Origin: Alphaproteobacteria bacterium
Lineage (GTDB): Bacteria > Pseudomonadota > Alphaproteobacteria > Rhodospirillales > Magnetospirillaceae
Length of the DNA stretch: 64,000 bases
NCBI GenBank assembly: GCA_021325215.1
Contig: JAJPHO010000153.1
Span: 1-64,000, forward strand
Direction: 5' to 3'
Shown here: positions 18,097 through 26,236 of the stretch, piece after piece
How the letters are laid out: the number at the start of each line of letters is the position of its first letter
Numbering within the stretch: the first letter of the stretch is position 1
Translations under genes and position numbers: made by a program
The notes under the pieces: generated by a model
The model's input: only the letters and a program-made list of their open reading frames with translations
The model's database searches: none
What the model was told of the DNA's origin: nothing

Positions 18097-18696
18097 TCAG
18101 ACCAGCCCGAAAAAGGGCGGCGTTGCGGCGTCGTTACTGTAACCCGAGAAGAACGGCTTGCGGGACGCGGCGGGACGGTCCGGCGGGTAGAGCCAGCGGC
18201 TGACTGTGCCGATGTCGGCGCCATAGGTATGGATGCTGACCGCCACCTCGCTGTCCGAGGCATTGCGCACCCGGTGGATGTCGCCCAGCGCCGGCGACAT
18301 CACCTCGACGTCGCCGGGATTCAGGCGGCGCTCGGGCCCCTGTTCCTTGGGCAGGTCGGTCGGATACATCGGCGGCATATAGGCCTGGGTCAGTTCTGCC
18401 CCTTCCAGCGTGCCGACCAGGCCCCAGACCTGATGATCGTGGATCGGCGAGCGCTGCCCCGGCCCCCAGACGAAGCTGACGATCGAGAAGCGCGACAGCG
18501 GATCGCGGTACAGCAGATATTGCTGGTAATGCATCGGATGCGGCTGGCGATAGGCGGCGGGCAACCAGCTGCCATCGGCCAGCAGCAGCCGCTTCATCGC
18601 GGCGGCGGCGCGGTACAGAAAGTCCGGCTGACCGCCCTCGATCAGCCGGTCCAGCTCGGAAACAAACGCGGACAAGGGCGGCGGTACGGCACCCAT
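18097..18696 (-). CDS. Cysteine/3-mercaptopropionate dioxygenase-like cupin
   Basis: 199 residues from the ATG at 18696, three bases beyond the Cfa stop. A longer frame would overlap cfa by 150 bases and is rejected. The SIVSFVWGPGQRSPIHDHQV block holds the HxH of the non-haem iron site of the cysteine dioxygenase family, and HYQQYLLYRDPLSRF upstream resembles bacterial 3-mercaptopropionate dioxygenases more than mammalian CDO. The enzyme would oxidise a small thiol to its sulfinic acid with O2. It is co-transcribed with cfa. Choice between cysteine and 3-mercaptopropionate as substrate is not settled by sequence. Confidence 0.82.
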   Translation of the reverse strand: MGAVPPPLSAFVSELDRLIEGGQPDFLYRAAAAMKRLLLADGSWLPAAYRQPHPMHYQQYLLYRDPLSRFSIVSFVWGPGQRSPIHDHQVWGLVGTLEGAELTQAYMPPMYPTDLPKEQGPERRLNPGDVEVMSPALGDIHRVRNASDSEVAVSIHTYGADIGTVSRWLYPPDRPAASRKPFFSGYSNDAATPPFFGLV

Positions 18697-18698
18697 TC

Positions 18699-19928
18699 TC
18701 ACCCCGCTCTCTGCCAGATGTTCGATTCTTCGGCTCCTTCGATATAGCCGCGGGTCAGCGGCACGGTGTCGACCCGGCGCGCCAGCTGCACCTGGGCGAC
18801 GATATGGCCCTGATAGCGGAAGGCGACCTCGGACCCGGTCAGATAGAAATCCCACATGCGGCAGAAACGCTCGTCATAGAGCTGCGCCGCGCGGCTCCAA
18901 TTGGCCTGGAAGCGCTGGCGCCAATGGCGCAGCGTCTCGGCATAATGCAGGCGCAGGATTTCGATGTCGGTGACGAACAGTCCGCTGCGCTCGATCGAGG
19001 GCATCACCTCGGACAAAGCGGGAGAATAGCCGCCCGGGAAGATATATTTGCGAATCCAGGCGTTGGTGGTGCCCGGCCCGTCGGAGCGGGCGATGAAATG
19101 GACCAGCGCCACGCCATCCTCGGCCAGGCGGTCATGCACGACGCGGAAGAATTCGTCGTAATGATTGACGCCGACATGCTCGAACATGCCGACCGAGACG
19201 ATGCGGTCATAGGTGCCGGTGATCTCGCGGTAATCGGTCAGCTGGAAGCGGGCCTGCTCGGCGCGCTGGGCCTGCTTGGCCCGCCGCTGCGCCTCGGCCA
19301 ATTGCTGTTCCGACAGGGTGATGCCGGTCACCTCGACACCCGCCTCGCGCGCCAGGGTCAGGCCCAGCCCGCCCCAGCCGCAGCCGATATCCAGCACCTT
19401 CTGGCCCGGGCTGAGCAGCAGCTTGGCCATGATATGGCGCTTTTTGGCGATCTGGGCGTCCTCCAGGCTGGTCGTCGGACTGCCGAAATAGGCGCAGGAA
19501 TATTGCCGGTCCGGATCGAGGAACAAATCATACAGCGCCAGCGAGATGTCGTAATGGTGCGAGGCGTTGCGGCGCGCGGCGTAGAGCGGATTGTACTGCT
19601 GCACGCGGCGCAGCAGATGGCTGATTTTCTGGCCCCATTCCAGCCATCGGGCATGATGCCCGCCCTGCAGATTGACCGAAGCCAGGGCCAGGAAATCGAA
19701 CAGAGTGCCGTCCTCGATGGTCAGCTTGCCGTCCATATAGGCCTCGCCGACGGTCAGGGTCGGCTGCAGGGCCAGGCGCAATTCCAGGCTGGGATCATGC
19801 AGGCGGATGGTGACGGGATTGACGCCCTCGATGGGGCTGCGGCCGAACCGATGGGTTCGGCCCCTGGGGTCGATATAGGTCAGGCTGCCTGCGACGATCA
19901 GGCGGTCGAGCATTTGAGCGAAAAACAT
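18699..19928 (-). CDS. cfa: Cyclopropane-fatty-acyl-phospholipid synthase family protein
   Basis: 409 residues, the usual length for Cfa/CmaA-type enzymes. The SAM-binding motif VLDIGCGWGGLGL lies near residue 175, followed by the family-typical GITLSEQQLAEAQRRA, RIVSVGMFEHVGVNHYDEFF and a late WDFYLTGSEVAFRY. It transfers a methylene from SAM to cis-unsaturated acyl chains of membrane phospholipids, usually in stationary phase or under acid stress. It is the first gene of a run with the thiol dioxygenase-like gene and the amidohydrolase remnant. Some family members methylate rather than cyclopropanate, so cyclopropane formation is likely but not proven. Confidence 0.92.
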   Translation of the reverse strand: MFFAQMLDRLIVAGSLTYIDPRGRTHRFGRSPIEGVNPVTIRLHDPSLELRLALQPTLTVGEAYMDGKLTIEDGTLFDFLALASVNLQGGHHARWLEWGQKISHLLRRVQQYNPLYAARRNASHHYDISLALYDLFLDPDRQYSCAYFGSPTTSLEDAQIAKKRHIMAKLLLSPGQKVLDIGCGWGGLGLTLAREAGVEVTGITLSEQQLAEAQRRAKQAQRAEQARFQLTDYREITGTYDRIVSVGMFEHVGVNHYDEFFRVVHDRLAEDGVALVHFIARSDGPGTTNAWIRKYIFPGGYSPALSEVMPSIERSGLFVTDIEILRLHYAETLRHWRQRFQANWSRAAQLYDERFCRMWDFYLTGSEVAFRYQGHIVAQVQLARRVDTVPLTRGYIEGAEESNIWQRAG

Positions 19929-19985
19929 CGGTGCGATCTCCGTTGTTCTTGCTTGCCGGCTCCGGACTCTTGGCCGGTACCGACT

Positions 19986-20462
19986 TTATTTAGGCTCCCC
20001 ACCTATTTCTTTGAAGAGTTGACCGGCCAAATTCAACAGGAATTTGCGCGCGGACGGGCTCATGCCGGCGACGACACCGGTGACCAGGGCCGTTATCGCC
20101 AGGGTCGTGGCGGGGCGCTCGACCTTGTGACCAAAAAGGTCGCCGATCCGCACCAGCGCCTCGGCCAGCTCTGCGGCATCGGCTTCGGCGCCGGCTTCGC
20201 GACGGCGCGACGGACGGCTGACCAGCAGCGCGATCAGCACCATCAGGATCGCCAGCAGAAGCAGCAGCGCCGCGGTCAGCGCCGCGGCGACCGGCGGGCT
20301 GGATTGCTCGGCCAGGGCCAGATACGCCGCGAAGGACAGGTAAAGCCCGCCCAGAAGTGCCAGCAGCCCGGCGGTAGCGTAGAGCCCCAGCGATTGCAGG
20401 CGCGGTTTCTGCCGCGTTCGCCATGCGCCGAACGCGGCGGAAACGAGCTCCTCCAGCGCCAT
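19986..20462 (-). CDS. Holin-like/YqjE-type inner-membrane protein
   Basis: 158 residues with two strong transmembrane helices at about 25-50 and 58-82 and another hydrophobic stretch near 120-135. It matches the pattern of small membrane proteins annotated as phage holin family or YqjE. Its start overlaps (ATGA) the stop of the DUF883 gene upstream, copying the yqjD-yqjE order of enterobacteria. There is no lysin or other phage gene nearby, so a phage origin is unlikely. A role in envelope stress or ribosome-membrane contact, as proposed for YqjD partners, is only an analogy. Confidence 0.72.
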   Translation of the reverse strand: MALEELVSAAFGAWRTRQKPRLQSLGLYATAGLLALLGGLYLSFAAYLALAEQSSPPVAAALTAALLLLLAILMVLIALLVSRPSRRREAGAEADAAELAEALVRIGDLFGHKVERPATTLAITALVTGVVAGMSPSARKFLLNLAGQLFKEIGGEPK

Positions 20463-20749
20463 CAGCGGCCCAGGCTCCGGCCGAGAAGCAATCCGACCGC
20501 GAAGGTCAGCAACAGGGTGTTGATCGGCTTTTCACGCACATGCTCTTCCAGCGTGGTGCGCGCCTCGCCGGCGACGGTGCGCAGCTGAGCCTCGATCTGA
20601 TCGCGCTTCTGCTTCAGCTCGTCGACTCCCTCGGCCGCCTGCTTGGCGGTCAGCTGGGTGATGGTCTTGGTCAGACCCTTGAGATCCTCGCTGATTTTCT
20701 TGAAATCAGCCCGCAGCGCCTCGACTTCGCTCTTCACAGCCTCGTCCAT
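20462..20749 (-). CDS. DUF883 (ElaB/YqjD/YgaM-like) membrane-anchored protein
   Basis: 95 residues: a long charged helix likely to form a coiled coil (residues 5-65, ALRADFKKISEDLKGLTKTI), then the family-typical C-terminal hairpin EKPINTLLLTFAVGLLLGRS, a single membrane anchor. Enterobacterial members bind ribosomes at the inner membrane in stationary phase. It is the first gene of a two-gene operon with the holin-like protein; the RBS (GGAGG) is clear. Confidence 0.85.
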   Translation of the reverse strand: MDEAVKSEVEALRADFKKISEDLKGLTKTITQLTAKQAAEGVDELKQKRDQIEAQLRTVAGEARTTLEEHVREKPINTLLLTFAVGLLLGRSLGR

Positions 20750-20779
20750 CGGATGGCCTCCTTTCGTGGTCTTATATCT

Positions 20780-20828
20780 GCGGGGTAGCCTACCCCGCCC
20801 CCTCGGGGTCGTTCGCTATGCTCCTCCG
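20780..20828 (-). repeat. Dispersed intergenic repeat, copy 2
   Basis: The reverse complement of the element at 15831-15880, including the GCGGGGTAGGCTACCCCGC palindrome. It lies upstream of the DUF883 gene and downstream of the lactate dehydrogenase gene start side of the gap. It is followed by a GAACGCC/GGCGTTC mini-hairpin at 20828-20843. Confidence 0.7.
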
Positions 20829-20860
20829 AACGCCAAGGCGTTCTTAAAAGCAGCAACACC

Positions 20861-22009
20861 TTAAGACAGCTTTTCGATCGAGTCCCGGGACAATTCTCCG
20901 ACATTCGTCGCCCCGGTCAGGGCCATGCCGATCGACATTTCCTTCTTTATGAGCTCCAGTACATGGGCGACGCCCGTCTCGCCGCGCGCGGCCAGGGCGA
21001 ACGCCCAGGCGCGGCCCAGCAGCACGCCCTTGGCGCCCAAAGCCAGCATCCGCACCACGTCGAGGCCCGAGCGCACGCCCCCATCGGCCAGCACGGTCAG
21101 CCGGTCGCCGACCGCATCGGCGATCGGCGGCAGCGCCCTCGCGGACGACAGCACGCCGTCGAGCTGGCGGCCGCCATGGTTCGACACCACGATGCCGTCG
21201 GCGCCCAGATCCGCCGCCGCGCGCGCATCCTCGGGGTCGAGGATGCCCTTGATGATCAGCGGGCCGTCCCAGCTTTCGCGAATCCAGTCGAGATCCTTCC
21301 AGGTCACCGACGGATCGAAATTATTCGCCATCCAGGCGAAATAATCGTCGAGGCCGCTCTTATTGCCCAGCACCGGACGCAGATTGCCCAGGCCGTGCGG
21401 ACGGCCCCAGATGCCGACATCCCAGGCCCAGTCCGGCTTCAGCAGAGCCTGCCCGGTGCGGCGCAGCGCGCCCTTCAGGCCCGGCGCCCCGGCCAGGCCT
21501 GAGCGGTAATCGCGATAGCGCGAGCCCGGCATCGGCATGTCGACGGTGAAGACCAGCACCGGACAGGCATTGCGCCGCACCTCGGCCAGCAGGTCGCGCA
21601 TGAAGGCGCGGTCGCGGATCATATAGAGCTGGAACCACAGCGGCTTGCTGCTGGCCTTGGCCACCTCCTCCAGCGGGCACAGCGAGACGGTGGACAGGCA
21701 GAACGGCACATTGGCGGCGGCGGCGGCGCGTGCGGCCTGCACCTCGCCGCGCCGGGCATTGATGCCGCCCAGCCCGATCGGCCCCAGCATCACCGGCAGG
21801 GATTGCTGCGCACCGAACAGAGTGGTGGTCAGATCGATCTTCGACACGTCGCGCAGCACGCGCTGGCGCAGCGCGATATTGGCGAGGTCGGAGACATTGT
21901 TGCGCAGGGTCTGCTCGGCATTGGCACCGCCATCGATATAGTCGAACAGGAACGGCGGCAGGCGCCGGCGCGCGAGTTCGCGGTAATCCTGGATCGAAGC
22001 GGCGATCAT
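20861..22009 (-). CDS. lldD: FMN-dependent L-lactate dehydrogenase (alpha-hydroxy-acid dehydrogenase family)
   Basis: 382 residues from the ATG at 22009, close to LldD of E. coli in length; the longer frame upstream has no family similarity. Key motifs: [17 protein letters not shown] near the N-terminus, [22 protein letters not shown] with the substrate-contact tyrosine, and [11 protein letters not shown], which holds the catalytic histidine and arginine. It oxidises L-lactate to pyruvate and feeds electrons to the quinone pool at the inner membrane. Other 2-hydroxy-acid substrates of the family cannot be excluded. No LldP permease or LldR regulator is next to it. Confidence 0.9.
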   Translation of the reverse strand: MIAASIQDYRELARRRLPPFLFDYIDGGANAEQTLRNNVSDLANIALRQRVLRDVSKIDLTTTLFGAQQSLPVMLGPIGLGGINARRGEVQAARAAAAANVPFCLSTVSLCPLEEVAKASSKPLWFQLYMIRDRAFMRDLLAEVRRNACPVLVFTVDMPMPGSRYRDYRSGLAGAPGLKGALRRTGQALLKPDWAWDVGIWGRPHGLGNLRPVLGNKSGLDDYFAWMANNFDPSVTWKDLDWIRESWDGPLIIKGILDPEDARAAADLGADGIVVSNHGGRQLDGVLSSARALPPIADAVGDRLTVLADGGVRSGLDVVRMLALGAKGVLLGRAWAFALAARGETGVAHVLELIKKEMSIGMALTGATNVGELSRDSIEKLS

Positions 22010-22067
22010 GCGTATCCTCCCAAATCTCTCGGGACACCTTAACCCAGTGTTTCGGCTGGAGGAATGC

Positions 22068-22229
22068 ATGGAAGACGAAAGCCTGACACCCTGCCGAAAC
22101 ACAGCGGCTCAAATTCTCAAGGATTTGAAGCCGACCATGACACCCGAACAGGGAAAACAATGGCTGAAAGAGAGCCGGGAAGATCCGGATACTTTCTTCG
22201 CGCCCGACGATTTTTGGGATGTCGGGTGA
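22068..22229 (+). CDS. Small hypothetical protein, 53 residues
   Basis: An ATG at 22068 is preceded by a good Shine-Dalgarno (TGGAGGAA). The 53-residue product is charged, without a signal peptide or membrane segment, and reads like a folded helical peptide ([20 protein letters not shown]) with a C-terminal [15 protein letters not shown]. It is not recognised. It is divergent from lldD and followed directly by the inverted-repeat element at 22237. Codon usage looks less GC-biased than its neighbours. Confidence 0.5.
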   Translation: MEDESLTPCRNTAAQILKDLKPTMTPEQGKQWLKESREDPDTFFAPDDFWDVG

Positions 22230-22236
22230 AGATTAA

Positions 22237-22390
22237 TTCACCACGAAGACACGAAGGCACGAAGGCACGAAGAAAAACAAAGAAGCGCCGCAGGCAATTA
22301 TTCATCATTTCCGGCCAGTCTGCGGGCTTTAAGTGAAAATGCCTGCGGCGCTTTGAATTCCTTTTCGTGCCTTCGTGTCTTCGTGGTGAA
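22237..22390. repeat. 154-base inverted-repeat element (solo repeat unit)
   Basis: Perfect 27-bp terminal inverted repeats (22237-22263 and 22364-22390, built on CCACGAAGACACGAAGGCAC) enclose a second perfect 14-bp inverted repeat (22283-22296 with 22340-22353, core GCGCCGCAGGCA). There is no coding sequence inside. Repeats based on CACGAAGACACGAAGG are widespread in environmental bacteria and often flank GxxExxY or four-helix-bundle genes (general knowledge). It may be an empty version of the unit found around 40477-40977. Confidence 0.8.
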
Positions 22391-22427
22391 CCTGCAGCGT
22401 AAGATCCAGAAAAGTGCTGGGGATGAC

Positions 22428-23429
22428 CTAACCCACCCGCGTATCCACCACCACCCGCCCCCGGATCTTGCCGGCAAGCAGGGTTTCGGCGGTCTTCGGC
22501 ACCTCGGACAGCGGGATGCGGGTGGTAGTGATGCGGTCCAGCAGGCCGGGATCGAGATCCTGTGCCAGGCGCGACCAGGCCGCCACCCGGCGCGGATTGG
22601 GGCATTGCACCGAATCGACGCCCAGCAGCCGCACGCCGCGCAGAATGAAGGGCATCACCGTGCCGGGCAGATCGCCGCCCTGCGCCAATCCGCAGGCCGC
22701 CACCGCGCCGCCATAGCGGGTCTGCGCCAGCACATTGACCAGGGTGTGGCTGCCCACCGAGTCGACGGCGCCGGCCCATCGCTCCTTGGCGAGCGGCTTG
22801 CCGGGCTCGGACAGGGTCTTGGCGTCGATCACCTCGACGGCGCCCAGATCCCGCAGATAATCCGCTTCCTCCCCGGCCCGGCGCGACGAGGCGACGACGC
22901 GGTATTTCTTCGCCGCCAGCAGCGCGATCGCCACCGACCCGACGCCGCCCGCCGCACCCGTGACCAGAATGTCGCCGTGATCCGGGGTGATGCCGGCATC
23001 CTCCAGCGCCATCACGCACAGCATGGCCGTATAGCCCGCCGTGCCGATCGCCATCGCCTGCGCCGTCGTGAAGGCCTTGGGCAGCGGCACCAGCCAGTCG
23101 CCGGGCAGCCGCGCCCGCTGCGCGAAACCGCCATGATGGCTTTCGCCGACGCCATAGCCATTGAGGATCACCAGGCTGCCGGCCGGATGGCGCGGATCGT
23201 CCGAGCGCTCCACCCGCCCGGCGAAATCGACGCCGGGGATCAGCGGCCAGCGGCGGATGATGGGACCGCGCCCGGTCAGCGCCAGGCCGTCCTTGTAATT
23301 GATCGTGGAGTGCTCGACGGCGACGGTAACGTTGCCCTCCATCAGATCGGCATCGGACAATTCGGTCAGCGCGACCGAAATCTTGTCGCCCTCCTTGCTG
23401 GCCAGCAGCGCCTTGAACCTGTCCGCCAT
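22428..23429 (-). CDS. acuI: Acrylyl-CoA reductase AcuI/YhdH-type zinc-free MDR oxidoreductase
   Basis: 333 residues of the medium-chain dehydrogenase/reductase superfamily. Family signatures: STINYKDGLALTGRGPIIRR, PGVDFAGRVERSDDP, NGYGVGESHHGGFAQRAR and the NADPH-binding ILVTGAAGGVGSVAIALLA. These together match the AcuI/YhdH subgroup, which reduces acryloyl-CoA to propionyl-CoA and lacks the catalytic zinc ligands. The role would be detoxification of acryloyl-CoA from 3-hydroxypropionate or DMSP metabolism. No other gene of that pathway is in the window, so the pathway is not proven. Confidence 0.9.
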   Translation of the reverse strand: MADRFKALLASKEGDKISVALTELSDADLMEGNVTVAVEHSTINYKDGLALTGRGPIIRRWPLIPGVDFAGRVERSDDPRHPAGSLVILNGYGVGESHHGGFAQRARLPGDWLVPLPKAFTTAQAMAIGTAGYTAMLCVMALEDAGITPDHGDILVTGAAGGVGSVAIALLAAKKYRVVASSRRAGEEADYLRDLGAVEVIDAKTLSEPGKPLAKERWAGAVDSVGSHTLVNVLAQTRYGGAVAACGLAQGGDLPGTVMPFILRGVRLLGVDSVQCPNPRRVAAWSRLAQDLDPGLLDRITTTRIPLSEVPKTAETLLAGKIRGRVVVDTRVG

Positions 23430-23549
23430 TGCGTCCTCCGGTGAGTCCTTTTCGAGACATTCACATCTGGCTGCCGAAGCGGTTTGACAAGGCCGGCGCC
23501 GCGATTAGAGTGGATTGGAGGGGGCGGATTGGATGCAGGAAGACCAATC

Positions 23550-24206
23550 ATGCCGCGATATGTGACGTCTTTGTTCCTTTGCCTGACCCTTGCCGCCGCG
23601 GCGGCCCATGCCGACGAATCCGAGGCGCTGCGAAACTTCCTCGGCGACACGCATCTCAAGCAGAACATCATCAACACCGCCGCCAAATCGACGGCGATCA
23701 CGCGGCATCCCTGCTCGACCGCCACCTATGGCGTCGAGGACGCGATCGAGCTGCGGCCGATGAAGTTCGACCCGTCCGGCAATCCGCAGGCGGGCGAGCT
23801 GAAGATCCCGGTCAAGGAGGATGGCTGCGGCGCCGGCCATCTGCTCAACGTCTATCTATGGGTTCAGCGCGAAAGCAGCATCGCGGTAACGCCGATGCTG
23901 CCGGGCACCTCGCATGCGGAAGACACCTTGCAGAAGCAGGCCTATCCCTATGTGCTGCAGGCGGCGGGCGGGCCGGAGCCCAATTGCCCGACCGGCTATA
24001 TCGAGGACACACGCTATGTCGGCGAAGCGGGCAAACCCGGGAAGGGCGCCAAGGCCGCGCCCTGGAAAGAGGTCTGGACCTTGCAATCCTGCGGCTGGAC
24101 GGCCGAGGTGCCGGTGCTGTTCAGCCCCGGTGCCAGCGGCATCAAGATCACGGCGGGACCGAAAAAGGATGTGAAGAAGGAACCGACCGAGCAGAACAAG
24201 CTGTAG
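23550..24206 (+). CDS. Secreted hypothetical protein
   Basis: 218 residues from the ATG at 23550, selected because a signal peptide (YVTSLFLCLTLAAAAAHA) follows immediately; the longer frame starting at 23484 has no extra signal. The mature protein has about four cysteines (PCSTAT, DGCGAGH, PNCPTG, QSCGWT) likely paired in the periplasm and a lysine-rich C-terminus (KKDVKKEPTEQNK). No family is recognised. It is monocistronic and convergent with the toxin-antitoxin pair, with one base between the two stop codons. Confidence 0.75.
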   Translation: MPRYVTSLFLCLTLAAAAAHADESEALRNFLGDTHLKQNIINTAAKSTAITRHPCSTATYGVEDAIELRPMKFDPSGNPQAGELKIPVKEDGCGAGHLLNVYLWVQRESSIAVTPMLPGTSHAEDTLQKQAYPYVLQAAGGPEPNCPTGYIEDTRYVGEAGKPGKGAKAAPWKEVWTLQSCGWTAEVPVLFSPGASGIKITAGPKKDVKKEPTEQNKL

Positions 24207-24207
24207 G

Positions 24208-24540
24208 TCAGGCCTCGTTCGTCACCTCGAAATCATCATCCGCCGATAGGTTGGAGGGAGCATAAGCGTCTCTCTGCCGGGCGTGCCGGATCGCTGCGAT
24301 TTCGACAGCATTTCCACGAATGCGAATGGTGAGTATGTAAGGTCCCGCGACAACGCGCCGGGTGCCAGGAATCCAACCCTCCGGTCCGATCATCGGGTAA
24401 TCGGCCAAGATATCGCGCGCGGCCCTCAGACGATCTGCGATGCCTCTCGCCGCGGCTGGATTTCTATCGGCAATATAAGAGATTTCCTCCTTCAGCCATT
24501 TCGCGGCTTCCGGCGACAATGTAACGAGACGAGCCGCCAT
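24208..24540 (-). CDS. RelE/ParE-family toxin
   Basis: 110 residues from the ATG at 24540, which overlaps the antitoxin stop (ATGA). The ParE/RelE fold pattern is clear: VTLSPEAAKWLKEEISYIAD, AARGIADRLRAARDILADYP, then the core strands GTRRVVAGPYILTIRIRG and VEIAAIRHARQR. Subfamily features (IRHARQ end, no clear RelE catalytic Lys/Arg set) favour ParE-like toxins acting on DNA gyrase over ribosome-dependent RelE RNases, but this is uncertain. It is translationally coupled to the RHH antitoxin upstream. Confidence 0.85.
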   Translation of the reverse strand: MAARLVTLSPEAAKWLKEEISYIADRNPAAARGIADRLRAARDILADYPMIGPEGWIPGTRRVVAGPYILTIRIRGNAVEIAAIRHARQRDAYAPSNLSADDDFEVTNEA

Positions 24541-24824
24541 CAACCGGCTCGTCTGGACTCTTGCTTGCCTTCAGAGCGAGTGATGATGTCATCAATCTCA
24601 TCCATGACATCATCGAAGGCGACGCCCTCTCCGCGGTCCAGCGCGGCAAGCCCCGCAGCCTCTCGGAGAACATAGTCACCTTCCTCGTCCAGATAACGGC
24701 GGAAAGCCCGCAACATCACCCAGGTTCTGTCCCGGTCCAGCACGGAGGCTATCCGATCGAATGCCGCGCACATCTCCGCCGGCATCCGTAAGGATACCAG
24801 CGCCTTGTCGGACTCCGCAGCCAT
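24540..24824 (-). CDS. Ribbon-helix-helix (CopG-type) antitoxin
   Basis: 94 residues from the ATG at 24824, which has a GGAGG Shine-Dalgarno at good spacing. A GTG 12 bases upstream is less likely. The N-terminal RHH is seen in ALVSLRMPAEMCAAFDRIAS, with the alternating strand residues that contact DNA, followed by RTWVMLRAFRRYLDEE. The acidic C-terminus (AFDDVMDEIDDIITRSE) should wrap the toxin. It precedes its toxin, and a palindromic operator lies just upstream, so autorepression is expected. Confidence 0.85.
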   Translation of the reverse strand: MAAESDKALVSLRMPAEMCAAFDRIASVLDRDRTWVMLRAFRRYLDEEGDYVLREAAGLAALDRGEGVAFDDVMDEIDDIITRSEGKQESRRAG

Positions 24825-24835
24825 CCAAGCCTCCA

Positions 24836-24856
24836 CTGTATTTTATCGTAATACAG
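24836..24856. promoter_or_regulatory. Antitoxin operator palindrome
   Basis: A perfect inverted repeat, CTGTATT (24836-24842), seven-base spacer, AATACAG (24850-24856), sits 12 bases upstream of the antitoxin start in an AT-rich patch that could carry its -10 element. Its position and symmetry fit binding of RHH dimers and autoregulation of the toxin-antitoxin operon. Confidence 0.6.
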
Positions 24857-24880
24857 CGTAGCACGAGCAGGACGATTTCC

Positions 24881-26236
24881 TCAAGACTCACCCTCCCCCA
24901 TCGAGTCCAGCATCTCGCGCATCATCCTGCGGGCGGTCTTCGAGCGCAGCAGAGCGGCACGCAGGGTGTCGAGGTCGTGGAAGCCGGCCAGGAAGGACCA
25001 ATCGGCCAGCATGCCGCGCATCGAGATGCCGGTTTCCTGGACATGGTCGCGCGCCAATTGCAGCGTGTCGTCCGGGTCTTCCGGCATCATGTCGGCGCAG
25101 AGATGACGGTGCAGCGCGGCCTCGGCGGCGATCTCGGCATAATCGCCGCGGATACGCAGCTGATCGAGCAAAGCCGGCGTGTTCTTCTCCTTGGCCCGGT
25201 GCGACAGCAGCCAGAGATGCAGGCGGCGGCGCTTGGCAAGCTGCAGGATCAGATCGCCGAAGGAATGTTCGTCGAGATGGTTGGCCTCCAGCCAGGCGAA
25301 AAACTCCGCTTCGCCAACGATCCCGCGTTCCTTCCTGAAGCGCGCCGCCTCCTGCTCCAGAGCCTCCGGCTCGACCTCGGCGCCGGTCAGATCGGCCAGC
25401 ACGCCGACCAGCGCGCGGTCGAGCGCGGCTTCGTTGATGGCGGGGAAATCGGGGTGATGCAGTGCTGCGTGCTCGGCGATCTCGTAGAGCGGCAGGACGG
25501 TTCCTTCGCTCTCGACCGTGCGGTCGCGGTGATAGAGGGCCGAGAACATGGTGGTGAAGTTGAAATCGAACGGCACCGGTTCCGGCTTCGGCCGCTCGCC
25601 CGAGGCGATTTCGTTGACCATGCGCAGCAGCGTCAGGGCATCGAGCTTCTTCTGATCGACATAGGACGCGGCGACAAACTGCTTCAAAGCGCCGACATCG
25701 CCCGGCAACGCAGCATAGATCGCCGGCCAGGTCCGTTCAGTGAAATGAATCGCCTTGGCGGCGGCCAGCATCGCCGGCAGCGATTCCGCCGCGATCACGC
25801 CCTGCTCGACCGCCCGCGCGAAAGTCGCCCGCACATTGACCATCGGCTCGCTGAATTTACGATAGCCGCTATCCGCGGGGCCATGCACCAGCGCCACTTC
25901 GTCATCGTCGGTCAGCACGCCTTCGGCATATTGGCGATAGATCTCGCCGGCACCCAGCGCGCCATACCGCGCCGTCTCGGCTGCGCGCAACGCGCCCATG
26001 CTGCTGGCCCCGATCACCACGACGCCCTGCTTCAAGGCATAGAGGATTTCCTTGTGCCAGACCGACAGGTCTTGCAGGAACACGCCGTCGATCAAACCGA
26101 TGATATCCGGCTTGAAACGCCCCACCACGGACAGCAGATCTGCCTGCGCTGCGGGCGGCAGATAGATCGCATCGGGACAAACCACCTTGGCCTCATCGAG
26201 CGGAAGGCTAGGGCCGAGAAAGATGACTTTTTTCAT
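24881..26236 (-). CDS. TfuA-like protein of a YcaO-dependent RiPP locus
   Basis: 451 residues from the ATG at 26236, which forms an ATGA overlap with the ycaO stop. The first ~180 residues are the TfuA-like core (KKVIFLGPSLPLDEAKVV, ICLIDG-type GLIDGVFLQDLSVWHKEIL, VVVIGASSMGALRAAETARY, GEIYRQYAEGVLTDDDEVAL). The remaining ~270 residues are helical and not recognised. TfuA was named from the trifolitoxin locus of Rhizobium. TfuA proteins partner with YcaO enzymes, notably in backbone thioamide formation, where they may deliver sulfur. Position downstream of ycaO and of three Nif11-like precursor genes makes a RiPP role likely. No known thioamide-free function fits better. Confidence 0.9.
   Translation of the reverse strand: MKKVIFLGPSLPLDEAKVVCPDAIYLPPAAQADLLSVVGRFKPDIIGLIDGVFLQDLSVWHKEILYALKQGVVVIGASSMGALRAAETARYGALGAGEIYRQYAEGVLTDDDEVALVHGPADSGYRKFSEPMVNVRATFARAVEQGVIAAESLPAMLAAAKAIHFTERTWPAIYAALPGDVGALKQFVAASYVDQKKLDALTLLRMVNEIASGERPKPEPVPFDFNFTTMFSALYHRDRTVESEGTVLPLYEIAEHAALHHPDFPAINEAALDRALVGVLADLTGAEVEPEALEQEAARFRKERGIVGEAEFFAWLEANHLDEHSFGDLILQLAKRRRLHLWLLSHRAKEKNTPALLDQLRIRGDYAEIAAEAALHRHLCADMMPEDPDDTLQLARDHVQETGISMRGMLADWSFLAGFHDLDTLRAALLRSKTARRMMREMLDSMGEGES

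Noticed and set aside
19986-20749. Prophage signal from the holin-like gene
   Set aside because: The pair with a DUF883 protein matches the yqjD-yqjE order. No lysin, integrase or phage structural gene is present.
22237-22390. CRISPR array
   Set aside because: Direct CACGAAGG repeats are short and inverted at the other end; there are no unique spacers or cas genes.
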